Part shown: positions 16,755 to 26,547 of the stretch, piece by piece
Numbering within the stretch: the stretch's first letter is position 1
Layout of the letters: every line of letters starts with the position of its first letter
Source: Methylocapsa sp. D3K7
GTDB lineage: Bacteria; Pseudomonadota; Alphaproteobacteria; Rhizobiales; Beijerinckiaceae
Direction of reading: 5' to 3'
DNA length: 64,000 nucleotides
Assembly (NCBI RefSeq): GCF_029855125.1
Contig: NZ_CP123229.1
Coordinates: forward strand, 1,116,001-1,180,000
Program-made: the position numbers and the translations under genes
The notes under the pieces: model-generated
Told to the model about the DNA's origin: nothing
Database searches by the model: none
The model's input: only the letters and a program-made list of their open reading frames with translations

Positions 16755-17480
16755 TCAGCGTGGCCGGTCATGGGCGAAGCGCTGCGCCTCCGTAGCCACA
16801 GCCTCGAAATGTCCAGTCACCTCGTCTAATGCAAACAAAGTTCCCTTCGCGATTCCGAAAAAGGCACCATGCAGACTAAGTTTTGCCTGTTGTTCGAGTT
16901 CCAAGATCCAAGGAAAACTGCGTAAATTGTTGAGCCCTTCGACGATCGACGCGAGTGCCAAATGCTCGACATAATCGTCGCCCGAGAAGTTTTCGGGAGC
17001 AATGCGAGCCGCTGCGGGACCCAGCAGACTTATCCATTTTCCTATGAAATCACCAGGCGAGAGCGGCACCTGACCGGCACTCGCCTCGTTGCGTGCGAAG
17101 GCCCGCACACCACCACAGTTAGCATGTCCCATGAGCACAATATGCTCGACCCCCAAACCCATCACCCCGAATTCTAACGCGGCCGAAGTCCCGTGCAACC
17201 CATCGCTGGGGCCATACGGTGGGACAATGTTCGCTATGTTACGTACAACAAAAAGCTCGCCGGGCCGAGCATCGAAAATTACCTCCGGTGACACGCGAGA
17301 ATCGCAGCAGCCGATGAGCATGATCCGGGGATTTTGCCCCGCTTCAGCTAGGTGATGAAATCTTTCTTGTTCATAAGCAAAACGCCCGCCTAGGAAGGCT
17401 TCGTAACCGCTGACGAGGCGATCCGGCAGCAGCGGATGGCCACTGGCGCGTCTGATTATCGGTGAAGTCGTTTCAGTCAT
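16755..17480 (-). CDS. beta-class carbonic anhydrase
   Basis: This zinc enzyme interconverts CO2 and bicarbonate. The 241-residue protein has the beta-class metal motif: Cys in IGCCDSRVSPE with its Asp-Arg dyad, then His and Cys in GHANCGGVRAF. LFVVRNIANIVPPY lies between them, and the length matches plant-like bacterial beta enzymes. In an autotroph or methylotroph it would supply bicarbonate for carboxylases and CO2 for RuBisCO. It is upstream of cdd by a few bases on the same strand. The start ATG 17480 is preceded by GGAGG-like sequence (rc of TAGCCTCCGGG). Confidence 0.95.
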   Translation of the reverse strand: MTETTSPIIRRASGHPLLPDRLVSGYEAFLGGRFAYEQERFHHLAEAGQNPRIMLIGCCDSRVSPEVIFDARPGELFVVRNIANIVPPYGPSDGLHGTSAALEFGVMGLGVEHIVLMGHANCGGVRAFARNEASAGQVPLSPGDFIGKWISLLGPAAARIAPENFSGDDYVEHLALASIVEGLNNLRSFPWILELEQQAKLSLHGAFFGIAKGTLFALDEVTGHFEAVATEAQRFAHDRPR

Positions 17481-17613
17481 GGAATAGCCTCCGGGAATTC
17501 GCGCGGACCGCGTGTCCGGCTTACGGCGACCATAGATCGCCTTAATACCAGGCCCAGGAAAGACGAGTGTGCTACCAGCTATTCCAACTCAATGCTGTAG
17601 CTTGGACAGAATT

Positions 17614-18192
17614 ATGGGCCTCTTTGTCATTCGGCCTTTTTTGGATGCTGGCTTGAGCCTATTCGTTGGTACCACTATTTCGCTATTTTCGTATGCCGCA
17701 TGCTTCGCTGATCCTGAACCCGCTATCCACTATTCTCCGGTGGAAAATTTGGAGTGCACTGATAGCACGCTGATCGACCGGGCGGAGCACAATATCGACT
17801 TCGCGGTGTATGTGTTAACGGATTGGCCAGTTATGCGAGCTTTGATTAGAGCCGCCAAAAGAGGAGTCAAAGTGCGCCTATATTTAGATGGAAGAAGAAT
17901 AGGCGAGCGGGAGCCCACGCTACTTTTTCAGGAATTGCTCGCGACACCTCAAATCGACGTACGTTTCAAGCGGCCAAAATCTCCTTTGATGCACCTAAAG
18001 AGCTACCAAATTGACGGCCGATGGTTGCGCACCGGCGCCGCAAACTTTTCTGCCTCGGGGCTAAAGCAGCAAGACAATGATCTTCTTATCATCGATAGCG
18101 AAGCAGCGGCGAAGTCATTCGAGTATCGCTTCGAGGCGATCTTCGCGGAAGGGGAGACACTACAATTGACTCCCAAAGGGGACCTTCCTTAG
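17614..18192 (+). CDS. secreted phospholipase D-like (HKD) nuclease-family protein
   Basis: About 192 residues with an N-terminal hydrophobic signal (about 12-32, ending near YAACFADPEP). A single PLD domain of the Nuc/EndA type follows: IDFAVYVLTDWPVMRALIRA, GVKVRLYLDGRR and the catalytic HxK segment MHLKSYQIDGRWLRTGAANF with SGLKQQDNDLL. Single-HKD members act as dimers and often cut DNA or phosphodiesters in the periplasm. The motif is HLK...GAANFS, so His and Lys are present and the family Asn is in ANFS. ATG 17614 was chosen to give a sensible signal peptide; GTG 17569 is possible. It stands alone between divergent and convergent neighbours. Confidence 0.85.
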   Translation: MGLFVIRPFLDAGLSLFVGTTISLFSYAACFADPEPAIHYSPVENLECTDSTLIDRAEHNIDFAVYVLTDWPVMRALIRAAKRGVKVRLYLDGRRIGEREPTLLFQELLATPQIDVRFKRPKSPLMHLKSYQIDGRWLRTGAANFSASGLKQQDNDLLIIDSEAAAKSFEYRFEAIFAEGETLQLTPKGDLP

Positions 18193-18265
18193 CCACTTAG
18201 GCTCGGCATCAATCGATTTCGCCTAAAGTCGCAATTGCACCATAGCAGCCACATGCTTTGGACCG

Positions 18266-19732
18266 TCAATATGCCCGGTCGCGTAAAACCTCAAAACAAG
18301 TCCGCAACATAATATTGAGGTCAAGCCCCTGCGACCAATTGTTAATATACCATAAGTCGAATTTCACACGCTCGGCCATTTGCTCGAAGCTTGCGGTTTC
18401 ACCCCGCAGTCCATTCACTTGTGCCCATCCCGTCATTCCCGGTTTAACATGATGACGGAAGCTATAATCGGCGATATGCGTCCTATATTCATCATCATGA
18501 GCAAGTGCGTGCGGCCTTGGGCCGACCAAGGACATGTCACCCTTAAGTACGTTAAAGAGTTGCGGCAGTTCGTCGAGACTGGACCGGCGCAAAAATCTAC
18601 CAATGCGAGTAAAGCGTATATCGTTACGGCAAGCCTGTGTGACTACTGGTCCGTCTTCTAAAACCGTCATCGTCCGGAATTTATAAATGACGAATTCCTT
18701 GGCATTGAAACCGCTTCGACGCTGACGGAATATGACTGGGCCAGTGCTATCAAGCTTGACAGCGATCGCAGCGACCAAAAAAAGCGGCAAGAAAAAAATT
18801 ATAGCGGTCGCCGAAACCACAATGTCGAGTGCCCGCTTGAGTGCTCTCTCGAAAGAAGTCAAAGCCAATCTTTGGATTGTAACAGGCAGAAGCAATGCGT
18901 TCGTAAACTCGCTACGCTGCCCAAGAAGGGTTCTCATGCTATGATCAGGCAAAAGCCGGACTGGCAGCGGAGACGCGCGAAGGCGGGAACGAACCGTTTC
19001 GAGCAGTTCCTGACTGCACCAGCGAATCACGATTAAGAATTCCTCGGCACCCTGTTCCGTAGCTGCGGCGATTGCGCCGTCGAGGTCGGCAAGCATTTCA
19101 TCTGAGCGGCAGCCTCTTTTCGTAGCTAAAAAAACACGGGAGACTTCTTTGCAGCCGAAGCACTGCAACAAACAATCTGCGCTCAATCCCATCAATTCCC
19201 CTGTTTCCCCGATCGACACAACACGGCGTCCGTCGAGGTTTCCCGCTGCAAGAATGGAACGCGTTACATTGGCAAATGACCAGCGGGAAATGATCAGGAA
19301 AATGAGTTGGAGCAATAAAGTTGAACCCAAGGGCCACAAAGACGACTCGATATTTCCTCTCAGTAACGGCACGGACGCGATCGCCAGAAGAGCCGTTGAG
19401 GCAAAGATCGCGATGAGCCGGCTAAAATAGGGAAGAGGCACAAGCAGTACTGGCAGGCGATATAGTCCACGCATGTTGACCGCATAAATGTATAGCAAGC
19501 CATTCATGAGCCCAGCGCCGAGACAAACTCCAGCAGCCGCGAAGTCATTGTGCCAAACGTGTTGGCAAACGCTTCGTCCAATAACACTAGCAAGGCCAAC
19601 AAGCATCAAATCGACGATTCGAGCGGCGATTTCAATTTTTTGGTAGGAGATATTTAAATGGGTAAAAATTCGCGATTTTTTTTCGGTGCGATGCAAAGGT
19701 TCTATAATATCACTCAATCGGCTTAAAAACAT
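18266..19732 (-). CDS. polyprenyl-phosphate hexose-1-phosphate transferase (exopolysaccharide initiation)
   Basis: A 488-residue membrane enzyme of the WcaJ/ExoY family that moves a sugar-1-phosphate from UDP-sugar to undecaprenyl phosphate, starting exopolysaccharide repeat assembly. Four or five N-terminal membrane spans (about 35-170) are followed by a soluble region. Then comes the catalytic domain: RALDIVVSATAIIFFLPLFL, KLDSTGPVIFRQRRSG, FVIYKFRTM, RIGRFLRRSSLDELPQL, GDMSLVGPRP and PGMTGWAQVNGLRG. All core residues look present. No other polysaccharide assembly gene lies nearby apart from the dead pyruvyl transferase at 9558, so its partners must be elsewhere or lost. Confidence 0.93.
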   Translation of the reverse strand: MFLSRLSDIIEPLHRTEKKSRIFTHLNISYQKIEIAARIVDLMLVGLASVIGRSVCQHVWHNDFAAAGVCLGAGLMNGLLYIYAVNMRGLYRLPVLLVPLPYFSRLIAIFASTALLAIASVPLLRGNIESSLWPLGSTLLLQLIFLIISRWSFANVTRSILAAGNLDGRRVVSIGETGELMGLSADCLLQCFGCKEVSRVFLATKRGCRSDEMLADLDGAIAAATEQGAEEFLIVIRWCSQELLETVRSRLRASPLPVRLLPDHSMRTLLGQRSEFTNALLLPVTIQRLALTSFERALKRALDIVVSATAIIFFLPLFLVAAIAVKLDSTGPVIFRQRRSGFNAKEFVIYKFRTMTVLEDGPVVTQACRNDIRFTRIGRFLRRSSLDELPQLFNVLKGDMSLVGPRPHALAHDDEYRTHIADYSFRHHVKPGMTGWAQVNGLRGETASFEQMAERVKFDLWYINNWSQGLDLNIMLRTCFEVLRDRAY

Positions 19733-19899
19733 CCGATAGCCTCTCGTAAATTGACAATTGAAGACTTATCTCACTTCCAGACAAGCCCTGCCCTCGCAAC
19801 GATTCAATTCGTTTACATTTTTGTTTCTTCTATCATCAAATTGGCGCTTTCTCAAGCCTCGCTCGCACCCACGACCCCTGGTCGCTGACATAGGTTACG

Positions 19900-20619
19900 A
19901 TGTTGATGCGTAATATGCGCCGTGGTTGCAGTAGTATTAAACAGAATTATGAATGTGCCTTTTCCGAAGATTGCGCAACGTTGGTAATTCTAAAATTTCT
20001 TCTCCAGTTCTATGTTTCAAGTCCTCGGCCAATCCGTTTTAGCCTTTGGCTTCTACTTGTTATAGCTGCTAATCTTTTCGACAGTCCCGTCTCGGCGGCT
20101 GAATTTACTGATGTACCCGGTACTAACACCATCAAAGATACGGCTCCCGTCAGTGAAAATTCTAGGCCAAGCGAACAAACAAATGCCGCAAGTACGGGTC
20201 CTTCTTGGCGCCTCGTGAGAAGCACAGGACCAAATGGTGAGCCAGGAGCATCCGCAATCCTGCATACGATTGATTTTGAGCGATCCGATCCACGTTTGGC
20301 AGGCCTCATGTTGCAATGTGGAAAGCAAAACATCGAGATTATCATCGTGGTGGTCGAGCCTTTTCCTCCTCGCGCACGACCGCAAGTCACCCTACGGACA
20401 TCTGGGCAGGTGTTCCAATTTGAAGGATCCATAATTTCTACAGGCGCCGGAATACTTTTACCCAGCGATGCTACTGTCTCGCTGCTAGGTCCGTGGCGAT
20501 CAGCATCAGAGCTTGAAATAAAGGTAGCCGACAGAGAAACTGTGTTGGACGGTGTTGTCCCCTTATCTGGTCTTTCCACGGCCCTCGATTCGCTCAATGC
20601 TGAATGTGTCCTAAAATGA
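19900..20619 (+). CDS. unknown exported protein
   Basis: A 239-residue frame with a hydrophobic segment at about 45-67 (FSLWLLLVIAANLFDSPVSA) that ends in a signal-peptidase-like AAEF, so the mature part is probably periplasmic. The mature protein has a Ser/Thr/Asn-rich linker and then a compact domain (SWRLVRSTGPNGEPGASAIL, RLAGLMLQCGKQNIEIIIVV, with Cys near residue 147 and in the C-terminal NAECVLK). I do not recognise a family with certainty. The long N-terminal extension before the signal suggests the real start may lie downstream of ATG 19900. It is divergent from the sugar transferase. Confidence 0.6.
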   Translation: MLMRNMRRGCSSIKQNYECAFSEDCATLVILKFLLQFYVSSPRPIRFSLWLLLVIAANLFDSPVSAAEFTDVPGTNTIKDTAPVSENSRPSEQTNAASTGPSWRLVRSTGPNGEPGASAILHTIDFERSDPRLAGLMLQCGKQNIEIIIVVVEPFPPRARPQVTLRTSGQVFQFEGSIISTGAGILLPSDATVSLLGPWRSASELEIKVADRETVLDGVVPLSGLSTALDSLNAECVLK

Positions 20620-20707
20620 GACTTTACGTGAGCATGTATTTCGGTGGATAGTGAAAGAAAAACATAAGCCTTAAATAAGAAAAATAGCCAGGAAGGAAGG
20701 CATCAAA

Positions 20708-21001
20708 ATGGAAATTCTGATCACGGGAGGAGCCTTTTTGGGGGCTCTATTGGGCAGATTTTTTAAGGTGCTGATTCTCATTCCTGCCAGTGCACTCATC
20801 TTTGCGATTATCTTGATGAAGGCGGGGTTTGCCGGGTACCCTATGTTAAATTCGATAACGAAAGTCGCCCTACTTATCGCAAGCCTTGAACTAGGTTATA
20901 TAGCGGGTCTGATTTCGACCGACATCTCCTCTGCCTCGCAAAGTTTTCGCAGTTTTTGGACTCGTCCGAGCCGGACTCCCACATCGCGCCCCTTAAGATG
21001 A
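20708..21001 (+). CDS. small inner-membrane protein, unknown
   Basis: A 97-residue protein with two or three hydrophobic stretches (about 5-18, 19-38 and 50-72: FKVLILIPASALIFAIILM and KVALLIASLELGYIAGLI) and a basic tail. The start ATG 20708 follows a strong AGGAAGGAAGG ribosome-binding site, which supports it as a real gene. The pattern GAFLGALLGRFFKVLILIPAS recalls small membrane proteins seen often in Hyphomicrobiales with no known role. It follows the unknown exported gene after about 90 bp, possibly in the same transcript. Confidence 0.6.
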   Translation: MEILITGGAFLGALLGRFFKVLILIPASALIFAIILMKAGFAGYPMLNSITKVALLIASLELGYIAGLISTDISSASQSFRSFWTRPSRTPTSRPLR

Positions 21002-21125
21002 TCAACCTTCGATGTGTCTCTCACCGGCCCAAGTGGAAAAAACCAGAAGACTTTTAAAATAGCATCAGTCTACGGTTAGCGAGGGTCGACTTCCGGCGGC
21101 CTCGCGGGACCATCGGAATCGACAA

Positions 21126-22115
21126 ATGACCCTTGCAGAAACCGGCCAGTTTTTTCGCCATGATTGGACCACCGATGAAATCGTCGCGGTTCACGATTTG
21201 CCATTGCTTGACCTGATCTCGCGGGCAAACAGCCTTCACCGGAATATTCACGCAGTCAGCGATATCCAGAAGGCGAGTCTTCTCAGCATTAAAACCGGTG
21301 GCTGCCCTGAGGATTGCGCTTATTGTCCGCAATCCGCGCATTACCGCGAGGTGAATCTCGACAAGATCGATATGATGACAACCGATGCCGTGCTCGGCAT
21401 CGCCGCGCGCGCGAAAGCGGCCGGAGCTGACCGCTTTTGCATGGGAGCGGCCTGGCGCAACGTCCGCGATGGCGTGGCTTTCGACGCGGTGCTCGATATG
21501 GTGCACGGCGTCAGAGCGCTCGGGCTGGAGGCCTGCGTGACACTCGGCATGTTGAACGAGAACCAAGCGCGGCGGCTTCAAAAAGCGGGGCTGACCGCCT
21601 ATAATCACAATCTCGACACAGGCCCAGAATTCTACCCAAATATCGTGACGACCCGTACCTACGAGGACAGGCTCGCGACCTTACGAGCCGTCCGCGCCGC
21701 CGGGCTTCAAATGTGCTGCGGCGGTATTATAGGGATGGGCGAAAGCGTCAGGGACCGCGCGTCCATGCTGCAAATATTGGCGGGGTTCGATCCGCATCCT
21801 GAAAGCGTGCCGATCAATGCGTTGGTTCCCGTCGAGGGAACGCCTCTTGGGCAGGAATCGAGAATCGACCCGATCGAGTTTGTGCGGATGGTCGCAACTA
21901 CGCGTATTGTTTTACCGGCGGCAAGGGTTCGTCTTTCGGCCGGCAGATCCGTGTTGAGCCGCGAAGCGCAAATCCTTTGCATGGTCGCCGGAGCAAATTC
22001 GATTTTTTATGGTGAAGCGTTGCTCACGACGCCCAATGTCACCGAAAACGAAGACGACGCTCTGTTTGCGACGCTCGCGCCGGTCCAGCGCACGAACGAG
22101 TCCGTTCATACGTGA
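21126..22115 (+). CDS. bioB: biotin synthase BioB
   Basis: A radical-SAM enzyme that inserts sulfur into dethiobiotin, the last step of biotin synthesis. In the 329-residue protein the [4Fe-4S] cysteines are Cys60, Cys64 and Cys67 in [13 protein letters not shown]. The [2Fe-2S] ligands are in MGAAWR, LGML and [10 protein letters not shown], with Arg in RLSAGR. The family N-terminus ([20 protein letters not shown]) is complete. Other bio genes are absent, so it is a solitary gene, convergent with trpB. No BioR-type operator was spotted upstream. Confidence 0.97.
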   Translation: MTLAETGQFFRHDWTTDEIVAVHDLPLLDLISRANSLHRNIHAVSDIQKASLLSIKTGGCPEDCAYCPQSAHYREVNLDKIDMMTTDAVLGIAARAKAAGADRFCMGAAWRNVRDGVAFDAVLDMVHGVRALGLEACVTLGMLNENQARRLQKAGLTAYNHNLDTGPEFYPNIVTTRTYEDRLATLRAVRAAGLQMCCGGIIGMGESVRDRASMLQILAGFDPHPESVPINALVPVEGTPLGQESRIDPIEFVRMVATTRIVLPAARVRLSAGRSVLSREAQILCMVAGANSIFYGEALLTTPNVTENEDDALFATLAPVQRTNESVHT

Positions 22116-22314
22116 ACATCTCGCACTCATGATCGCCGCGAAGTGTCCTATCGAAACCGCCAACCAGACCAAAATCATTGCTTGAAATTGTTCGTCAATA
22201 TCGGCCTGCGTTCTCGACGGAACGCGCGACTATCCAATTTGCAGGATCCTTAGCTCCTCCTCAAACCGATTATCGGTGCGGACAAAAAGGGAGCTTTCAT
22301 GGACGACCGCGGTT

Positions 22315-23571
22315 TCATTGCTGAGGGGAAGCCGCCATCCCGCCCAGATGATCGGCGACCGTGAAAATATCCTTGTCACCGCGCCCTGAAATATTGACGA
22401 CCAGCAAATGATCCTCGGGCTTTGTTGGCGCGATGTCCAAAATTTTGGCCAGCGCATGCGCGGGTTCAAGAGCCGGGATAATCCCCTCCAACTGCGCGCA
22501 AAGCTGAAACGCCGCAAGTGCTTCCGCATCGGTGGCGGAGAGATAAGTGACTCGGCCGCTTTCTTTCAGCCAAGAATGTTCAGGACCAATGCCCGGATAA
22601 TCAAGGCCAGCCGAGATCGAATGCCCCTCCTCAATCTGCCCGTCAGCATTCATCAACAAATATGTCCGGTTGCCGTGCAAGACACCCGGCCTGCCGCCAG
22701 CAAGCGACGCTGCGTGTTTTTTGTCGAGCCCAAAGCCCGCAGCCTCGACTCCATAGATTTCCACGGAGGGATCGTCGAGAAAGGGATGAAACAAGCCGAT
22801 GGCGTTGGAGCCACCCCCGATGCAGGCAAAAAGCGAATCCGGGAGCCTCCCCTCGGCGGCCTGCATCTGCACTTTTGTTTCCTCACCGATTACACATTGG
22901 AAATCGCGGACCATGGCCGGATAGGGATGCGGGCCAGCGGCCGTCCCAATGCAATAGAATGTATCCGCGACATTGGTGACCCAGTCACGCAACGCCTCGT
23001 TCATCGCATCCTTCAAGGTCTTTGCCCCAGATTCGACCGGCACGACCTTGGCACCGAGGAGGTTCATGCGAAAGACATTTGGCTTCTGCCGCTCGACATC
23101 GACCGAACCCATGTAGACGATACATTCGAGCCCAAATCTGGCGCAAGCGGTCGCCGTCGCGACGCCATGCTGGCCAGCGCCTGTCTCCGCGATGATCCGC
23201 GTCTTGCCCATCCGCCGGGCGAGGAGAATCTGGCCGAGCACATTATTGATCTTATGCGCGCCGGTATGGTTCAGCTCTTCGCGCTTGAAGTAAATCTTGG
23301 CGCCGCCTGGCCGCCCTGCGGCAGCAGCCTTTTGGCGGACGAAGTCAGTCATGCGTTCGGCGTAATAGAGCGGACTCGGCCGCCCGACATAATGGGTCAG
23401 AAGATTGTCAAGCTCGGCCTTGTATGCCGGATCCTGCTTGGCTGCGTTGTAATGTTTTTCAAGGTCGAGGATCAGCGGCATCAAGGTTTCGGCGACGAAC
23501 CTGCCGCCGAACAAACCAAAATGGCCACGCTCGTCGGGACCGGAGCGAAACGAATTGAGTGCGACGGGCAC
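22315..23571 (-). CDS. trpB: tryptophan synthase beta subunit
   Basis: A PLP enzyme that joins indole and serine to give tryptophan. It has the PLP-Lys motif [18 protein letters not shown], then [20 protein letters not shown], and the phosphate-binding [15 protein letters not shown]. The C-terminal part has [24 protein letters not shown] 23571 was chosen because it gives [19 protein letters not shown], matching family N-termini, and is preceded by AGAAAGG. A longer frame to 23676 would overlap trpF. It follows trpF as expected, but trpA, normally next, is absent: the downstream gene is convergent bioB. Confidence 0.95.
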   Translation of the reverse strand: MPVALNSFRSGPDERGHFGLFGGRFVAETLMPLILDLEKHYNAAKQDPAYKAELDNLLTHYVGRPSPLYYAERMTDFVRQKAAAAGRPGGAKIYFKREELNHTGAHKINNVLGQILLARRMGKTRIIAETGAGQHGVATATACARFGLECIVYMGSVDVERQKPNVFRMNLLGAKVVPVESGAKTLKDAMNEALRDWVTNVADTFYCIGTAAGPHPYPAMVRDFQCVIGEETKVQMQAAEGRLPDSLFACIGGGSNAIGLFHPFLDDPSVEIYGVEAAGFGLDKKHAASLAGGRPGVLHGNRTYLLMNADGQIEEGHSISAGLDYPGIGPEHSWLKESGRVTYLSATDAEALAAFQLCAQLEGIIPALEPAHALAKILDIAPTKPEDHLLVVNISGRGDKDIFTVADHLGGMAASPQQ

Positions 23572-23641
23572 CGCGTTTACCTTTCTCGCTTGATATTCGA
23601 TCAGTACGTGATCCTGCCGGGCACCACGGGCCGCCGCAGCA

Positions 23642-24316
23642 TTAACAGCTCTGCGTGGCCCTACCAAACATTGCATCCGCCCGCCGTACCGCAGAGACGA
23701 ACGCCGCTATTTTACGCCGGTCTTTTTCACCTGGCGCACTTTCGACGCCGGAAGATACATCGACACCTTGCGCATGGGTCTGGGCCAACGCATCCGCCAC
23801 ATTGGCTGCATTAAGACCACCGGCCAGCAGCCAAGGTTTCTTCGTTTCGATCAACTCAAGTAAGCTCCAATCGAAAATCTCTCCATTGCCTCCAGGCTGT
23901 CCCATAGGCCGGAGCGGTTTTGCATCGAACAGCAAGTAATCGGCGACGGCGTCGAAACGCGGAACATCAGACAGATCCTCGGCTCGCCAAATTGCCATCG
24001 CTTTCATCACAGGCAGCCCGAAACGGGCGCGAATTGACGCGACCCGTTCTGGCGTTTCGCTCCCGTGCAATTGAAGGAGGCCGGGATCAAGCGCGGCGAT
24101 GGCCGCCGCGAGCGTTGCGTCGCCAGCATCGACCGTCAGCAGGACCTTGCACGCCCGCTTCGCGGTTCGCCGGTTGAGAGTAGCAGCAAGCTCTAACGAG
24201 ACATGCCTTGGACTTTTGTCAAAAAACACAAAGCCGACCATATCGGCGCCACACGCAAGCGCCGCGTCAAGCCCCGCCTCCGTTGTAAGACCGCAGATTT
24301 TGACAAGGACGCTCAT
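23642..24316 (-). CDS. trpF: phosphoribosylanthranilate isomerase
   Basis: A TIM-barrel enzyme of tryptophan synthesis that isomerises PRA to CdRP. Its 224 residues include [27 protein letters not shown] with the catalytic Cys, [27 protein letters not shown] with the catalytic Asp, and [17 protein letters not shown] and [15 protein letters not shown], which form the phosphate site. Start ATG 24316 gives the exact family N-terminus [10 protein letters not shown]. It lies in the usual Rhizobiales order ihfB-lapA-trpF-trpB on the minus strand. Confidence 0.96.
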   Translation of the reverse strand: MSVLVKICGLTTEAGLDAALACGADMVGFVFFDKSPRHVSLELAATLNRRTAKRACKVLLTVDAGDATLAAAIAALDPGLLQLHGSETPERVASIRARFGLPVMKAMAIWRAEDLSDVPRFDAVADYLLFDAKPLRPMGQPGGNGEIFDWSLLELIETKKPWLLAGGLNAANVADALAQTHAQGVDVSSGVESAPGEKDRRKIAAFVSAVRRADAMFGRATQSC

Positions 24317-24402
24317 GCTACGTTACCGGCATCAATATAGCGAAATATATGATTATAAAGCCCGCGCAGAGTTAGCGACCGCCTGAACTCGACCCTGCAA
24401 TT

Positions 24403-24729
24403 TTACGAGATTTTCTGTTTTTCAGTCGGGCGTCCCGAGGATAAACGCGCGAGATCCCCACGCAAAGCGTTCACTTCGCTCCGGGCCCGGCGCGCCGCAC
24501 GACGGTACATTCCTTGTTCCAGCCAGGTCGTCACACCGCCAAGTACTATTCCGAACATCGCCGCAAGAAGCATGACAATGTACAGTGGCACCACGATTTG
24601 GGTTCCTTCCGACGTGTGGCCAGCGAAAGGGTCTAGAAATATTGTCACCGAATGCCGGTTGGCGGCTGACAATGCCAACACAATGAGCGCGACAGGGATG
24701 AGAAAAAGGTATTTTAAAAAACTCTTCAT
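24403..24729 (-). CDS. lapA: LapA-domain inner membrane protein (DUF1049)
   Basis: A 108-residue protein with two transmembrane helices (about 5-22 FLIPVALIVLALSAANR and 42-65 IVVPLYIVMLLAAMFGIVLGG) and a basic coiled tail (RRAARRARSEVNALRGDLARL). The layout is that of LapA/YciS proteins, which in enterobacteria help control LPS synthesis. I chose ATG 24729, which gives MKSFLKYLFLIP, the usual N-terminus. The frame extends upstream to 24837 without support. Position between ihfB and trpF is conserved in this order. Confidence 0.82.
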   Translation of the reverse strand: MKSFLKYLFLIPVALIVLALSAANRHSVTIFLDPFAGHTSEGTQIVVPLYIVMLLAAMFGIVLGGVTTWLEQGMYRRAARRARSEVNALRGDLARLSSGRPTEKQKIS

Positions 24730-24921
24730 TTGCGGCGGCCCTCGGATTCGTCCCATACCGCGCGCTTCTAAAGGATTTTTCACCGGTTGGTAAGGTGCCT
24801 GTAGCGGAAACCGTAGCAAGTGCGGCGACTGCTGCAAAATAGGGCGGAATTCTTCTTGGCCCTGACATATGTTTGTTCCGGACGCCCATTCTCAAAGCGT
24901 TGCCGGTGCTATGAATGAGGC

Positions 24922-25212
24922 TCAGATACCCTGAGTCTTATTTAAGCGTTCCCGCATTTCCTTGCCGGTCTTAAAAAATGGAACGGTCTTTTCGTTCACC
25001 GGCACATGCGCTCCCGTGCGCGGGTTGCGGCCGACTCTCGCATCCCGGTGTTTGACGGAGAAAGCCCCAAATCCGCGCAATTCGACACGATCGCCTCGAG
25101 ATAGCGCATTCGTGATCTCATCAAGAATAGCATTGACGATTTTCTCGACGTCGCGAAGGTAAAGATGCGGATTACGATTGGCAATCCGCTGTACAAGCTC
25201 GGATTTGATCAT
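24922..25212 (-). CDS. ihfB: integration host factor beta subunit
   Basis: A 96-residue HU/IHF-family DNA-bending protein. Family motifs are [41 protein letters not shown] and the beta-arm [20 protein letters not shown] with its minor-groove Pro. The start at ATG 25212 gives the normal length. It pairs with IhfA (not in this window) in replication, transcription and site-specific recombination. It is immediately downstream of sppA and upstream of lapA, the conserved block. Confidence 0.95.
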   Translation of the reverse strand: MIKSELVQRIANRNPHLYLRDVEKIVNAILDEITNALSRGDRVELRGFGAFSVKHRDARVGRNPRTGAHVPVNEKTVPFFKTGKEMRERLNKTQGI

Positions 25213-25244
25213 GGGCCCCGTCCAGAAAAATTTTCTTCGTAGTT

Positions 25245-26222
25245 TCAATTGGTCCCGTTAACTTGCCAAATCGACAATAGACCGTCAAGCATACGCTCTT
25301 GTGCGCTCTTCGCGGCATGGTCAAGAACGACGCTCAGACCGCCAAGACCCAGGGCTTCGGCGGCGCGTGCTGAAAAGCTCAAGATGCCCAAACGTTCCAA
25401 TGTGCGGTCCTGTTTCCAGTCCCGTACCGGCAAATCTTTCGTTACATTTTTCTCTTTTTGAAGCCAATCGATGGCCTCTCGCTCTCCGCCGAGACGATCG
25501 ACGAGATGCACTTCCATTCCCTGCCGGCCAGTGAATACCCGGCCATCCGAGACGACCTGCAGTTGCTCGTCCGACATCGCCCGGCGCTCCTTTACGAGCG
25601 CCTTGAACCAAGTAAAACTATCATCGACGAGCGAGGCGAGTGCGGCCCGCGCTTCGGGGCTCGTTGGCTCAAACCCGTTCGGCGACGCCTTGAGCGGTGA
25701 GGATTTCACATCCTCGACTTTCACCCCCACCGTGTCGAGCAATTTGGTAAAATTCGGATATTGCACCAGCACCCCGATGGAGCCAACGAGAGCATTGCCG
25801 AGCGCAAAAATTTGATCAGCCCCAATAGCAGCGATATAGCCGCCGGAGGCCGCCATGCTGCCGACCACAGCAACCGTTGGTTTCTTGGCCGTGAGGCGAC
25901 GGATGGCATCGTAGAGCCGTTCCGCTCCCGAAGTGGTGCCGCCCGGGCTGTCAATTGTAATCAGAACCGCCGCAACGCTCTTGGAATCCTCTATTTTTTG
26001 AATCAATTTCAATGTTTCGCGATCGCCCGTGATGATTCCTTCAATCGCAAGTCTCGCAATATGGGGGGTGAAGCTCAAGGACGCATCCGTCCCAAAAAGG
26101 CGAAGACCCGAAACAATAAGGGCCACGATCAGCGCCGAGAACGCAGCAATGCGCCAATAGGACACTCTGCGCTGCAAACTCCGGCGCTCCGCAAGGTAAT
26201 CCGCAAAAAAGGGTGATGCCAT
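25245..26222 (-). CDS. sppA: signal peptide peptidase SppA (S49 family)
   Basis: A 325-residue membrane-anchored serine protease that degrades signal peptides left after secretion. One N-terminal membrane span (about 27-45) is followed by the crotonase-like fold: [16 protein letters not shown], then [20 protein letters not shown] with the catalytic Ser. [13 protein letters not shown] contains the Lys region typical of the short SppA36-type enzymes, and [19 protein letters not shown] is also present. It is the short, half-size form. It lies between rpsA and ihfB on the same strand. Confidence 0.93.
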   Translation of the reverse strand: MASPFFADYLAERRSLQRRVSYWRIAAFSALIVALIVSGLRLFGTDASLSFTPHIARLAIEGIITGDRETLKLIQKIEDSKSVAAVLITIDSPGGTTSGAERLYDAIRRLTAKKPTVAVVGSMAASGGYIAAIGADQIFALGNALVGSIGVLVQYPNFTKLLDTVGVKVEDVKSSPLKASPNGFEPTSPEARAALASLVDDSFTWFKALVKERRAMSDEQLQVVSDGRVFTGRQGMEVHLVDRLGGEREAIDWLQKEKNVTKDLPVRDWKQDRTLERLGILSFSARAAEALGLGGLSVVLDHAAKSAQERMLDGLLSIWQVNGTN

Positions 26223-26484
26223 AGCAATTCACTGGTCGGGGATTTTCCGGCGCCGCCGGGCTCGAGCCAGCGGCTTACTCTTGGATCGTAACTAAAGCAG
26301 GTTTGCGTTGATCGGACAACCCGCCGGAGATAATTCCACCAGAGCCTGTCTCTTTAGCCCCTGCTTAGCACCCTACCCTCTTCCTAGCGCGCCAAAACGC
26401 ACCCAAGCAGAGGAACGAGACGACTGAAACGCGGCCTCGGCTTCCGCAACAAAGCCATCAACCTCGGGAACCTCTTAAAATCAC

Positions 26485-26513
26485 AAAAAACCCGCGCGAA
26501 ATATCCGCGCGGG
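26485..26513 (-). terminator. rho-independent terminator of rpsA
   Basis: Read on the minus strand: CCCGCGCG, loop GATATTT, CGCGCGGG, then six T. The stem is a perfect 8-bp GC-rich hairpin, 35 bases after the rpsA stop codon. Confidence 0.92.
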
Positions 26514-26547
26514 CCAGGAGCCGCTAAAACTCTAACCGCACGAATTT